In this document: piece by piece, positions 37,129 to 47,096 of the stretch | How positions within the stretch are numbered: position 1 is the stretch's first letter | Layout of the letters: every line of letters begins with the position of its first letter | NCBI GenBank assembly: GCA_017163975.1 | Contig: JAFFSR010000317.1 | Location: 428,001-492,000, forward strand | Reading direction: 5' to 3' | Length of the DNA: 64,000 nt | From: Anastatus disparis | Taxonomy: Eukaryota > Arthropoda > Insecta > Hymenoptera > Eupelmidae | The notes under the pieces: model-generated | Told to the model about the DNA's origin: nothing | The model's input: only the letters and a program-made list of their open reading frames with translations | The model's database searches: none | Translations under genes and position numbers: made by a program

Positions 37129-38145
37129 ATTTTTCCTCACAGGCTTGTGGTGAGGATGGTATTCCGCAAAGCGTGATCGTTAGAGCTTTACCATTTATTG
37201 GTGAACATCTTGTGACTCTGTTCAACTCCTCTTTTGCACGGGGGGTCTTCCCTTGCCGTTGGAAGCAAGCACGTATTATACCATTGAAAAAGTGTGCTGC
37301 ACCTAAGCAGCCAAAAGATTTTAGGCCTATAGCCATCTTACGTTTTCTTCTAAAGGTTCTTGAGAAGATCACCCATGACCAACTGCAGGAGTACATTACA
37401 TCCATAAAATTGCTCTCCTATGCAGACGGGCTTCAAGAAAAACCATTCTACGCAGACCTCTGTACTTAAGCTTACAGACAATGTAAGGTCAGGTCTAGAC
37501 AGGAAACTTGTCACGTTACTGCTACTTTTTGACTTAAGTAAGGCATCCGACACGATCTCTCCCTCCAAACTTCTTGTGAGGCTTAGATCGATGGGGTTCT
37601 CCAGGGCCGCACTCGGATGAATCAACTTCTATTTATCAGGTAGGAAACAAATAGTTTCCACACATTTAAAGAGGGAATCGAATTGGCTAACAATCAATCT
37701 AGGAGTACCTCAGGGTTCGCTGCTGGGGCCTCTGTTGTTTTGCCTTTACATAAATGACGTATGTGACGCACTAGACTCTGGTTGCGTCTGCTGTATGCGG
37801 ATGATCTTCAAATTTATACACAGGTCTCTTATGATGATGTGGACGAGGGTATTCGTATTTGCCAGGGCGGTGTCGGGAAGGGCTGCTGGTGTTTCTCTCA
37901 CTTGAATGCTAGTAAAACAAAGGCGATCGTCTTTGGAAGTAATCGTTTTATTAAAAATTTTTATTCGGATGAGCCAAGGACGATTGGCCTGGGGAGCGGT
38001 ATCGGTACTCCTTTTTCTGACACCGTTACGAGCCTTGGTATTGTACTCGACTCTAAACTGTCGTGGGAACCGCATATTAATATGTTGACTAAAGAATTCA
38101 ATAGAGTGATTTATAGCCTGCGGTTTTTCCGTCGGTACACCACTG
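37129..38145 (+). pseudogene. CR1-like LINE ORF2, RT part
   Basis: 5'-truncated LINE starting inside RT (CGEDGIPQSVI). RT blocks in order: RIIPLKKCAAPKQPKDFRPI (about 37275), TGFKKNHSTQTSV (37420), FDLSKASDTI (37530), GVPQGSLLGPLLF (37708), LLYADDLQIY (37785), LGIVLDSKLSWEPHI (38034). The YADD catalytic motif is intact, but there are frameshifts at about 37430 and 37780 and a stop at 37618. Interrupted at 38146 by the young Gypsy and resumed at 47097. Same family as the minus-strand copy at 1-5776. Confidence 0.85.
38142..38145. repeat. Target-site duplication ACTG (left)
   Basis: ACTG before the 5' LTR is repeated at 47097-47100 after the 3' LTR. The related minus-strand LINE copy at 1-40 shows the uninterrupted sequence around this point. 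Confidence 0.9.
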
Positions 38146-39351
38146 TGCAACGATTATCTATAATCGTGCAGTAAGCACGGTTTAAATCTCCCGCGAGGCT
38201 GGGTAGTAGCAGGATCAGTCGCCAGGTGGCGTAAGTTTTTGCTGCTCCCGCAAGAGGAACAGCGAGCTCGAGTACATATAAGACCAACGGCTCAGCCATA
38301 AGGCAAGCACTGTGGACTGTGCTCTCCCCCTCTCTTAGCCGAGTGCGCTCGCTGGCCTAGAGAGAGAGAGAGTAGATACAGTACTGGCTTCTCTTACATG
38401 GAGCTCCCACTCTGTATAAGAAAAGCTTGCTCTCTCGCTTACTCTAATGCATTAAATCATTAGTAGTAAGTCGAATTGCAGACAATCTTCGCCGAGTGTG
38501 CTCGCTGGCCTAGATTAAATGCAATCGAGGAAACCGCATACACGCTTCATCCTGCCGCCTCCGCCGCATTAAAATTAAGGGTGCCGTCCACCCAAAATCT
38601 GATAATACCTTTATAAACCGCCGATAAAGCAGAGCGCTTCTCGCTCTATTACCGTAAGGGTTCCGTGTACCCACTTGTAAATAATTATTTCTTATTGTAA
38701 TAGTAGTATGTTAAGGGTGTCGTCCACCCAACGTTTTCTTTATTAGTCCATAAGATAATAGTATTAGTAAATTTAAGTTCTAAGAGTGCCGGCCACTCAA
38801 ACTCTCTCTTTAATTGATAATTTAGTATTAACAAGTTTCTCTTCCACGACCTATGTTTCAGGTAGAGGACGCCACCGGATAACTGACCGCCCGGGCCGTT
38901 ATTACAGACGAATAACGTCTCTCTTTTGATATTACATTTTTGTTATCATCGGCCGATAAGTGGCAAAACTTTATTACCAAGAAAACAAAACTTATTCTTT
39001 TCTTTCTTTGACGCGTCAAATATTTTTATTTCTTTGGTTTATATAGAATCATTATTTTCTTATTTATTTATGTTAGAATTGTAATCGTCGTTGTACCTTT
39101 TCTTTTACTGTCTTGTGGCAGCAATAAAGCTAAGGTACTCCCAAGCATAAAATCAACCGTGTTTAAACCCTTTATTTTCCTATTCTTCCGCCGTCCATCC
39201 CAGACCGCCTCCTGCTCCGAATCCTGGTTACTCTCTGAAGCATCTGGCAACAGGAGGCAACGTTTTCTTTCCCACTCTCTTTACTCATTATATATATACG
39301 TAGTAATAAATTTATATAGTAATAAACAAAAAGGAAAGTAAAAACGTTACA
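38146..39351 (+). repeat. Osvaldo-like Gypsy 5' LTR
   Basis: Promoter-like TACATATAAGACC at 38273-38285. Hairpins follow with the loop CGAGTGYGCTCGCTGG at 38331-38365 and 38484-38516, then four GGGTG...CACCC-type mini-hairpins at about 38579, 38648, 38715 and 38784. An AATAAA lies at about 39123. A 60-codon minus frame is present in both LTRs and is not regarded as a gene. Confidence 0.95.
38331..38800 (+). promoter_or_regulatory. Hairpin array in the LTR (R/U5 region)
   Basis: Two larger hairpins share the loop CGAGTGYGCTCGCTGG but have different outer stems. The second has AATCT/AGATT (38484-38488 with 38512-38516). The first has a CTCT/AGAG-type stem with bulges. Downstream are GGGTGCCGTCCACCC, GGGTTCCGTGTACCC, GGGTGTCGTCCACCC and GAGTGCCGGCCACTC. 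Their 5-bp stems are kept by paired changes (GGGTG/CACCC versus GAGTG/CACTC). Confidence 0.6.
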
Positions 39352-39370
39352 TGGCGCCCGAACAAATGGA
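39352..39370 (+). other. Primer-binding site, tRNA-Lys type
   Basis: TGGCGCCCGAACAAATGGA directly follows the 5' LTR. The first 13 bases equal the tRNA-Lys primer site known from lentiviruses and Osvaldo; the rest diverges. Confidence 0.75.
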
Positions 39371-40543
39371 TTTCCGGTTGATTGTTTAACGTTATTTTAT
39401 GTTAAATCATTCGCCACTTGCAAGAAAATGTTACATGGCTTTAATTGAAAAATTCGCTAGCCATTTGCAACTAAAACGTTACATGGCACATGAACAAATG
39501 AACCGCCGGTTAGGCAAGTAAAATTATAAAATATATATATATACCACTCACCATTTGTAACATTAGTTACATGGTGTCTAAAATAAAGACATCACATTTT
39601 TCTTTATTTTTTCTTCTTTTCTCCCGCCAATCGTAATTAAGATTACGAGAAAATACTTTTATACTCTTCAACCAGCGTGATTTTCATCACGTGGTTACTC
39701 CTTTTTACCATCGTAGTCAATAACTACAAGGTAATAACTGCCAGTTAAACAACCCTCGTCCGTTGTACATCTATCTCCGTTACTCTGGATGTTGCAGACG
39801 GAAAGAAGTTGTTACCAACCAAATTCCCGCCTGTTTCTGCATCCTTTTTCATTCAAATTCTTCTCCCAATTTTTTTTTTCTCCTTCTTTTCTTTTTCTTC
39901 CTCTTATTTGGACTTCAATCCCTAACCGCACTAATCCTTCATCCTTATCCACGGAAAACTAAAGGGTTGAACCGTTATTTTTTTTCACAAGTACCAAAAT
40001 TAGCAAATTAGTTAAATTTTCTTTCTTGTATTAGTATCTTAATTATCATTATTATCATTATTATCATTATTGTTGTTAGCAATATTTTTAACTTTAGCTT
40101 GTATGTAAGCGTAGGACCGCCGCGCCGCGTAACTAACAATACTAAATTTCTTCTCTCTCTTACGCGAATCGCGATATAAACCCTTTACCCAGCCGATAAG
40201 CATAAACATAAGTTGAGATTTAACAACAGTTTACTGTTTCTAGTTAAAAACTTTTTTTTATTTTTCGTTTTTCTCGATCAAGTCGATCAACCGAAACTGT
40301 TGTCAAAACTCAACCATTAAAACTGACTACCTCTAGTGGCTTGTATTAATTGAGACACACCGGGATTTAACGTAATTGACCAGACCTTAAAAATACTCTC
40401 GATACACAACTGTATAATTTAATTTTTAATTAACCATAAAAATTTTTTTTTTCTGGTTAATCACGTCTTGACCCCCTGCTAAGACAGGTTCTAACCAAAA
40501 ACACTCTCTCAATTAATACAAAAGGTAAATAACAAACTAAATC
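39371..40543 (+). other. Gypsy 5' leader (~1.2 kb), non-coding
   Basis: It contains partial copies of the LTR-end/primer-site junction: GTTACATGGCTTTAATTG (39429), CGTTACATGGCACATGAAC (39477) and AGTTACATGGTGTC (39563). It is then T-rich to the gag ATG. No gene. Confidence 0.7.
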
Positions 40544-41374
40544 ATGGCCACTCGAATTAAATGGGTTTACAACCTCTCCGATGAGGAAGTGATCACCCAT
40601 CTAGCGGCGATAAATCAGTCCACGACAGGTACAACACATGAACGCCTGGAGAAACTAATAACATACGTCAAGACACATCAACAAGACTACGAAGATTTTC
40701 CTACCGATCCGCCAGATTTCGATGAAATAGCTCTCATATTAGCAAGAAAACGAGCACAAGCCGAAAGAGACGGTCGCATTAATGCAACAAACAGAGGACA
40801 CACTTCCACAACCGTTTTCGCCAACACGTCTAACGCAACACCTCCAAGAGAAACAGTTTACATACAAAGCGACACATGCATCATAGAAAAGATGCGGAAA
40901 TGGAATTGTCACTTTGATGGAAAAGAACTATATGCATTCTTAGAAAGAGCACAAGAGCTAAAAACAGCATACAACGTCTCAGATGTAGACTTCTTGAGAG
41001 GCTTTCCAGAACTTCTAAGGTCCAATGCACAACTCTGGTACAGAAACTGCGCCAGCAGCATAACGAGTTGGAACGAACTCAAAGACAAACTAAGAGCATA
41101 CTACCTGCCACCAGCCGAACGTAGAACACTGGATAGGTTAATCACCGAAAGGAAACAGAAAGAAAATGAATCCATCCGCTCATATGTCATAGATTTAGCA
41201 ACCTTAATGCGTCGTCGAGGTAATATAGCAGCAACCGAACAACTAGACAACCTGTATTACAATATGAAACCTGTATTACAACATCAAACGAGGAGACATA
41301 CAAACACCAGAGGACCTAATTCAAAGGGCAGAAGAACTGGAAGAAACAATGAAAGAAATAAAACCGGAAAATAA
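40544..41374 (+). pseudogene. gag: Gypsy Gag, N-terminal and capsid part (frameshifted)
   Basis: ATG at 40544 opens 276 codons. The N-terminus (LSDEEVITHLAAI) is followed from about residue 105 by a retrotransposon Gag capsid-like domain (WNCHFDGKELYAFLERAQEL, LRSNAQLWYRN, YYLPPAERRTLDRLI, SIRSYVIDLATLMRRRG). A 19-bp tandem duplication (41251-41269 and 41270-41288) shifts the frame, so the last ~30 residues are out of phase. The true continuation reads in another frame up to the MITE at 41411. Gag would form the capsid and bind RNA. Confidence 0.85.
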
Positions 41375-41410
41375 AAATAGATTCTCGAAACCACCGAATT
41401 CCCAGTTTAA

Positions 41411-41800
41411 GAGGACGCTGTATCTCTCTATCCTTTTCTAATTAAAAAATGTAAATTTTTGGGAAAACTAGTTATTATTGATAGAAATTAAGGGTTGTCC
41501 GCTACTTGTTTAGTAAAAATTAATATTTTCTCTGATGAGGACCAACTAATTTTATTGCTTTTTTTTCAAGTAAAGTTTGACATACTTAAATAACGTATTC
41601 TCTAGCCTTACTTAGGATTTTGTAAGTATGTCAAACTTTACTCGAAAAAAAAGCAACAAAATTAATTGGTCCTCATCAGAGAAAATATTACTTTTTACTA
41701 AACAAGTAGCGGACAACCTTTAATTTCTATCAATAATCACTAGATTTTCAAAAAACTTACATTTTTCAATTAGAAAAGGATAGAGAGATACAGCGTCCCC
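41411..41800. mobile_element. TTAA MITE 3 (390 bp) in gag of the young Gypsy
   Basis: Palindrome with ends GAGGACGCTGTATCTCTCTA and inverted GGGGACGCTGTATCTCTCTA, flanked by TTAA at 41407-41410 and 41801-41804. Since it sits inside an element with nearly identical LTRs, it is one of the youngest insertions in the window, so a source of piggyBac-type transposase was probably active recently. Confidence 0.95.
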
Positions 41801-41804
41801 TTAA

Positions 41805-42035
41805 ACAGCAAAGAAGAACATTCTTTACACCAAAAAGACAGCATAACCAGCCCAATAGGACAAACTCTGCTGCCGTAGGTAAACAATACAACGCTTCAAA
41901 GACGTGCTGGAACTGCGAACAATCCGGACACCACCGCGACGTTTGCAAGAATAAAGCAAAAATTTTCTGTTCTCGCTGCGGCACAGACAACGTAATGTCC
42001 AAAAATTGCCCGTGTCCACGTCCAAAAAACCTATA
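41805..42035 (+). pseudogene. Gypsy Gag C-terminal nucleocapsid
   Basis: After the MITE the Gag reading resumes with a CCHC zinc knuckle CWNCEQSGHHRDVC and a second, altered knuckle CSRCGTDNVMSKNC in which Asn replaces His. Nucleocapsid knuckles bind element RNA. It overlaps the start of the protease frame at 42006 in another phase, compatible with gag-pol frameshifting. Confidence 0.75.
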
Positions 42036-42722
42036 GAGGGTCGGCAACAACAGCAAAAACCGACCCGACCCGTTTTCGCAAGAAATCAAGTCTTCAATAC
42101 GAATGACCCAAGATATTACCTAAGAGTAAAAGCAGACACGCATACCATGACAGCACTCGTAGATCCAGGAGCCGTTGCTTCCTTTATACACCCTAGACAC
42201 GCAAAAATTCTAAAAAGAGGAACTTGGAAAATTTTTTCTGATCCAAAAACCGTTGTGCTCGCAGATAACCAGAACGTAGCCCTAAAGCAAGCCATCAAAG
42301 GGAAAATAAATACAAACGGAACCATTATAAAACACTCTTTTTCTATAATGCCTAACTTGGACTCTGACATCTTATTCGGCATGGATTTATTAGCAAAACT
42401 AAAGATAAAAGTAAGCCTGAATGAAGAATTGTTAAAAACTCCGAACACACATTCAGCATGCACAATAAGAGCTGAACCAGGCTTAATAGAACCATCCGAT
42501 AATGAAAAACTCCTTCTGGAAAAATTCTTAGATGAAGAATTCAAACTGTTCGAGCAAATAAAAGGAACAACTCCACTGGCTAAACACAAGATCAAGCTGT
42601 CAGACCCTACACCAATCAAACAAAGGTATAGGCCTAGAAATCCGCTATCACAAGCCAAGATAAACGCAGAAGTAGAAGAGATGTTAGCAAATAACATCAT
42701 ACGTCCTCCATCCAGCCCCTAG
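42006..42722 (+). pseudogene. Gypsy pol, protease and start of RT (stop at 42720)
   Basis: Retropepsin-like domain at about residues 35-125: MTALVDPGAVASFIHPRHAK, then SDILFGMDLLAKL. The catalytic triplet, normally D-S/T-G, is D-P-G here, probably inactive. The next part is the RT N-terminal linker (IKQRYRPRNPLSQAKINAEV, then NNIIRPPSSP). An in-frame TAG at 42720-42722 ends it. The frame continues in the same phase as 42741-45095, so this is a single nonsense codon rather than a gene boundary. Confidence 0.85.
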
Positions 42723-45095
42723 AGTTCACCTGTAGTTTTAGTGAAGAAAAAAGACGGCAAACAACGTTTCTGCATAGATTTCCGCAAATTAAATTCAGTC
42801 ACTCGCAAAGATGCGTACCCCTTGCCGCAAATAAACTCCATTTTAAACAAGTTAAGAGGTGCTAAATTCCTGAGTACAATAGACCTCAAAAATGGCTACT
42901 GGCAAGTACCATTGACGGAAGAATCCAAACCACTCACAGCATTCACCGTAGCAGGCAAAGGATTGTTTGAATTTAACGTTATGCCTTTTGGCCTACATTC
43001 CGCAACCGCAACTTTTCAAAGACTCCTAGATGCAGTGATAACGCCAGACATGTCTCCAAACGCTTTTGCATATTTAGATGACATTATAATCGTGTCATCT
43101 ACCTTCGAAGAACACATGAATCATCTGCGAGAAGTCTTTTACAGACTACGCCAGGCAAATCTGAAGCCTAATGCAGAAAAATGTTGCTTCGCCAAGAAGG
43201 AATTAAAATACCTGGGCCACACAATAAACGAAACAGGCCTGCATACAGACCCAGATAAGACAAAACCAATCTCAGAACTTCCACCACCGTCAAACATCAA
43301 AGAACTGAGAAGGTTTCTAGGACTCGTGTCTTGGTACAGACGCTTCGTAAAGAACGCGTCACACATCTCCGCACCACTTAACCACCTGCTTAAGAAAAAG
43401 GTAGAATGGTTATGGGGACCAGATCAACAACAAGCCTTCGAAACTCTCAAAACTCTGTTAACAGAAGCCCCCGTTCTAGCGTGTCCAGACTGGACAAAAA
43501 TGTTCATATTGCAAACTGACGCAAGCAACGAAGGTCTAGGCGCAGTTCTCACACAGGAAATAGACGGCAAAGAAAGAGTTATAGCATATGCTAGTAGAAC
43601 TCTCACTGCGGCAGAGAAAAACTACTCAGTCACAGAGCAAGAATGCCTAGCCGTCAAATGGGCAATATGGAAAATGAGAGATTACCTAGAAAACTACCAC
43701 TTCGTAGTAATCACAGACCATTTATCTTTAAAATGGCTCGACCAAATCGACAACCCAACAGGCAGACTCGCCCGCTGGGCTCTCGAACTGAGTCAGTACG
43801 ATTACGAAGTAAAATACCGGAAAGGTACAGAAAACACCATTGCCGACATTCTTTCACGAAAACCAGTGAAAGTATGCGCAGCTTCGAATGCCGAAGACAA
43901 TTGGTACCACAATCTGTACAACAAGGTCAAAGAAAATCCCGCGGCCTTTCCAGATTACCGTATAATAAATAAAAAATTATTCCTGCATAAAAAGAGCAAT
44001 CCGTTAAATCCGTCAACCGATCCGGAGTACAAGTTATGCGTTCCGTTTAATCAACGCAATAACGTACTCAACGAAGTCCATGACTCCGTAACCGCAGGAC
44101 ACCTCGGTATTTTCAAGACACTACAACGTCTAAAAACAAGATACCATTGGCCACATATGCTCACTGATGGCGCTGAACATGTCCGAACATGTTTAAACTG
44201 CCAAAAATACAAACCGCAACAAAAATATCCGCCGGGACTCATGCAGTTTTCCAAAGTAGACGTACCTTGGGAAACAGTTTCAGTAGATCTAATGGGTCCA
44301 TTTCCGAAGTCAAAATCACTAAATACTAGTCTAATAGTGATGCAAGACAGATTCACAAAATGGGTAGAACTCAAACCAGTAAAACGAGCAACCGCAAAAA
44401 TTATCACTAAGGCAATTACTGATCAGATTATATTGCAACATGGTTGTCCTAACACCATACTTAGCGATAACGGCAGCCAGTTTATAGGTTATGAGTTCCA
44501 AGAATACCTAAAATCCAACAACATCAAACACAGGCTAACCCCAACGTATTCTCCGCAATGTAACCCAGTGGAGAGAACTAATAAAGTAGTCAAAACAATG
44601 ATAAGGCAATACGTTGGCGCAAACCATAAAACTTGGGACGAAAATATCAAACAATTAGCTTTTGCTTATAACACAGCAAAGAGTGAATCAACGGGATTCA
44701 CACCAGCTTTTCTAAACACAGGTCGTGAAATGACTCCACCAGGAGCAATAAACAACCTGCCGTCCCGAAAATCCACACCGTACACACGCATAAGTAACCT
44801 GCAGAAATCGTTAGAAGAAACACGCAACAACCTCAAATTAAGCTTCTTCAAACAAAAAGGCCATTACGACAAACGCCATCGAAATTGGTCTCCGAAACTA
44901 GGTGAAAAAGTGCTTAAGAAAATACACACTCTATCCGATAAAGCAAAAGACTTCTCGTCAAAATTGTACCACTCGTTCAATGGCCCGTACAAAGTACATA
45001 AAATATTATCTCCAGTAGTGTACGACATCATCGACAGCAATAATGTCGTAACGGAAAGAGTACACATCAAAGACCTAAAACCATTTCGAAAATAA
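42723..45095 (+). CDS. pol: Gypsy pol: RT, RNase H, integrase (784 aa from 42741)
   Basis: Uninterrupted after the TAG. Counting from the lysine-rich start at 42741: RT with FCIDFRKLN (residue ~10), LKNGYWQVPL (~49) and catalytic YLDD (111-114). RNase H with TDAS (Asp 260), TEQECLAV (~298) and ITDHLSLKWL (Asp 326). Integrase zinc finger with His 447, His 454, Cys 484 and Cys 487. Integrase core with Asp 516, Asp 576 and Glu 611, the D-D-35-E spacing. The C-terminus has GPYKVHKILS and no chromodomain seen. Together these copy RNA to DNA and insert it. All catalytic residues are present. Confidence 0.95.
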   Translation, partial: SSPVVLVKKKDGKQRFCIDFRKLNSVTRKDAYPLPQINSILNKLRGAKFLSTIDLKNGYWQVPLTEESKPLTAFTVAGKGLFEFNVMPFGLHSATATFQRLLDAVITPDMSPNAFAYLDDIIIVSSTFEEHMNHLREVFYRLRQANLKPNAEKCCFAKKELKYLGHTINETGLHTDPDKTKPISELPPPSNIKELRRFLGLVSWYRRFVKNASHISAPLNHLLKKKVEWLWGPDQQQAFETLKTLLTEAPVLACPDWTKMFILQTDASNEGLGAVLTQEIDGKERVIAYASRTLTAAEKNYSVTEQECLAVKWAIWKMRDYLENYHFVVITDHLSLKWLDQIDNPTGRLARWALELSQYDYEVKYRKGTENTIADILSRKPVKVCAASNAEDNWYHNLYNKVKENPAAFPDYRIINKKLFLHKKSNPLNPSTDPEYKLCVPFNQRNNVLNEVHDSVTAGHLGIFKTLQRLKTRYHWPHMLTDGAEHVRTCLNCQKYKPQQKYPPGLMQFSKVDVPWETVSVDLMGPFPKSKSLNTSLIVMQDRFTKWVELKPVKRATAKIITKAITDQIILQHGCPNTILSDNGSQFIGYEFQEYLKSNNIKHRLTPTYSPQCNPVERTNKVVKTMIRQYVGANHKTWDENIKQLAFAYNTAKSESTGFTPAFLNTGREMTPPGAINNLPSRKSTPYTRISNLQKSLEETRNNLKLSFFKQKGHYDKRHRNWSPKLGEKVLKKIHTLSDKAKDFSSKLYHSFNGPYKVHKILSPVVYDIIDSNNVVTERVHIKDLKPFRK

Positions 45096-45231
45096 AAATT
45101 TTTTTTTTAGTTCAAAAAAATCCCGCTAGACGCCGCATAAAAACACCTCTCCCACAGTAGAAAACACCACCTATAGAATACTTAAATAGCCCGCATCCGC
45201 AATAACTTAACCATAGTCAACCACATACAAA
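45096..45231 (+). other. pol to 3' ORF spacer
   Basis: Short spacer with an A/T run after the pol stop. CACCACCTATAGAATACTTAAATAGCC at about 45165-45190 could hold a weak internal TATA-like signal. Confidence 0.4.
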
Positions 45232-45798
45232 ATGTATAAGGGCCTAAAAGCGGAGTTCGACGAACTGTGGGAGCAGTTGTCTACACCTGCACACACACAC
45301 ACCAGACGCACCACAAAATTACCCGCACACCTCACCCGACCACCAGCCAACATACCTACACCTACACCTCCAAACCCGATCACAGACCCACTCGCACTAA
45401 AAACAAACACATATACTCACAAAAACATGCACACAAACACACACACCCGATCCACGCTCTTTTCTCCAGTTTTTCCACACCCACCGAAACCCCACTCACC
45501 CATACTACCGTCACCCCCACCTCACGCACACACTCACACCGGTACTTCAACAACAACCACGACACTTAAAGTGAAAAGTGACCAATACTTCAAAGCCAGC
45601 AAGCCAATACTTTGGAAACAGATTCCATCCACCGACAAACGGAAAAAAAGGAGATTGGTGAAGATACCAGACGGATCATTTGTCGAAGTACCGGTGGGAG
45701 CCAAAAAGTTTCGTGTGCGAACGGCGGCGGTTAAGTGGAGCCTCCGACTCAGTCCATCCACCGGCAGAATCCTAAAGGCTAGTATGGCCCCCATATAG
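45232..45798 (+). CDS. Unknown 3' accessory frame of the young Gypsy (188 aa)
   Basis: ATG 45232 to TAG 45796-45798, between pol and the 3' LTR, where some Gypsy elements carry env. No signal peptide or membrane segment is seen, so not a classic envelope. Residues ~1-20 are charged (AEFDELWEQL). ~21-110 is a Thr/His/Pro-rich low-complexity stretch. ~112-188 is a basic, non-repetitive domain (FKASKPILWKQIPSTDKRKK, then IPDGSFVEVPVG and VKWSLRLSPSTGRIL). It is open over the full length in an element with other lesions. I do not recognise the family. The Thr/His-rich part could be open by chance from CACACA repeats; the C-terminal part looks like real protein. Confidence 0.6.
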   Translation: MYKGLKAEFDELWEQLSTPAHTHTRRTTKLPAHLTRPPANIPTPTPPNPITDPLALKTNTYTHKNMHTNTHTRSTLFSPVFPHPPKPHSPILPSPPPHAHTHTGTSTTTTTLKVKSDQYFKASKPILWKQIPSTDKRKKRRLVKIPDGSFVEVPVGAKKFRVRTAAVKWSLRLSPSTGRILKASMAPI

Positions 45799-45870
45799 GT
45801 ATGATTCTCTTTTCCTTATTATTCATTTTTTTTTATGATACCGGTACACCAACGTTTACTACACGTTCAC

Positions 45871-45890
45871 TCTCCGAAGTAAGGAGGGTG
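45871..45890 (+). other. Polypurine tract before the 3' LTR
   Basis: Purine-rich GAAGTAAGGAGGG immediately upstream of the 3' LTR start (45891), as expected for plus-strand DNA priming. Confidence 0.65.
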
Positions 45891-47096
45891 TGCAACGATT
45901 ATCTATAATCGTGCAGTAAGCACGGTTTAAATCTCCCGCGAGGCTGGGTAGTAGCAGGATCAGTCGCCAGGTGGCGTAAGTTTTTGCTGCTCCCGCAAGA
46001 GGAACAGCGAGCTCGAGTACATATAAGACCAACGGCTCAGCCATAAGGCAAGCACTGTGGACTGTGCTCTCCCCCTCTCTTAGCCGAGTGCGCTCGCTGG
46101 CCTAGAGAGAGAGAGAGTAGATACAGTACTGGCTTCTCTTACATGGAGCTCCCACTCTGTATAAGAAAAGCTTGCTCTCTCGCTTACTCTAATGCATTAA
46201 ATCATTAGTAGTAAGTCGAATTGCAGACAATCTTCGCCGAGTGTGCTCGCTGGCCTAGATTAAATGCAATCGAGGAAACCGCATACACGCTTCATCCTGC
46301 CGCCTCCGCCGCATTAAAATTAAGGGTGCCGTCCACCCAAAATCTGATAATACCTTTATAAACCGCCGATAAAGCAGAGCGCTTCTCGCTCTATTACCGT
46401 AAGGGTTCCGTGTACCAACTTGTAAATAATTATTTCTTATTGTAATAGTAGTATGTTAAGGGTGTCGTCCACCCAACGTTTTCTTTATTAGTCCATAAGA
46501 TAATAGTATTAGTAAATTTAAGTTCTAAGAGTGCCGGCCACTCAAACTCTCTCTTTAATTGATAATTTAGTATTAACAAGTTTCTCTTCCACGACCTATG
46601 TTTCAGGTAGAGGACGCCACCGGATAACTGACCGCCCGGGCCGTTATTACAGACGAATAACGTCTCTCTTTTGATATTACATTTTTGTTATCATCGGCCG
46701 ATAAGTGGCAAAACTTTATTACCAAGAAAACAAAACTTATTCTTTTCTTTCTTTGACGCGTCAAATATTTTTATTTCTTTGGTTTATATAGAATCATTAT
46801 TTTCTTATTTATTTATGTTAGAATTTTAATCGTCGTTGTACCTTTTCTTTTACTGTCTTGTGGCAGCAATAAAGCTAAGGTACTCCCAAGCATAAAATCA
46901 ACCGTGTTTAAACCCTTTATTTTCCTATTCTTCCGCCGTCCATCCCAGACCGCCTCCTGCTCCGAATCCTGGTTACTCTCTGAAGCATCTGGCAACAGGA
47001 GGCAACGTTTTCTTTCCCACTCTCTTTACTCATTATATATATACGTAGTAATAAATTTATATAGTAATAAACAAAAAGGAAAGTAAAAACGTTACA
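45891..47096 (+). repeat. Osvaldo-like Gypsy 3' LTR
   Basis: 1206 bp, the same length as the 5' LTR. Two differences seen (CCCACTTG versus CCAACTTG around 46417, and GAATTG versus GAATTT around 46824). Followed by ACTG (47097-47100). Confidence 0.95.

Larger units (their letters stand above)
38146..47096 (+). mobile_element. Young Osvaldo-like Gypsy retrotransposon, 8951 bp
   Basis: LTRs of 1206 bp (38146-39351, 45891-47096) with two differences seen, a TGCAACG...CGTTACA terminus and a 4-bp ACTG duplication. The primer site TGGCGCCCGAACA matches the tRNA-Lys type used by Osvaldo and lentiviruses. Long LTRs plus a Lys primer site suggest the Osvaldo group (inference). Order: gag, protease-RT-RNase H-integrase, then an extra 188-codon frame. 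Lesions: a 19-bp duplication in gag, a TTAA MITE in gag, a protease D-P-G change and one in-frame stop before RT. Confidence 0.95.

Noticed and set aside
39068..39341. 60-codon frames in the Gypsy LTR, repeated at 46813-47086
   Set aside because: LTR sequence in both directions; likely chance frames over the polyadenylation region.
42116..42700. 194-codon minus-strand frame over the Gypsy protease
   Set aside because: Shadow of the pol frame; no domain, and the plus frame has clear protease and RT matches.
45232..45798. Classic retroviral-type envelope gene
   Set aside because: Right position but no signal peptide, transmembrane segment or furin-like site; kept as unknown frame instead.
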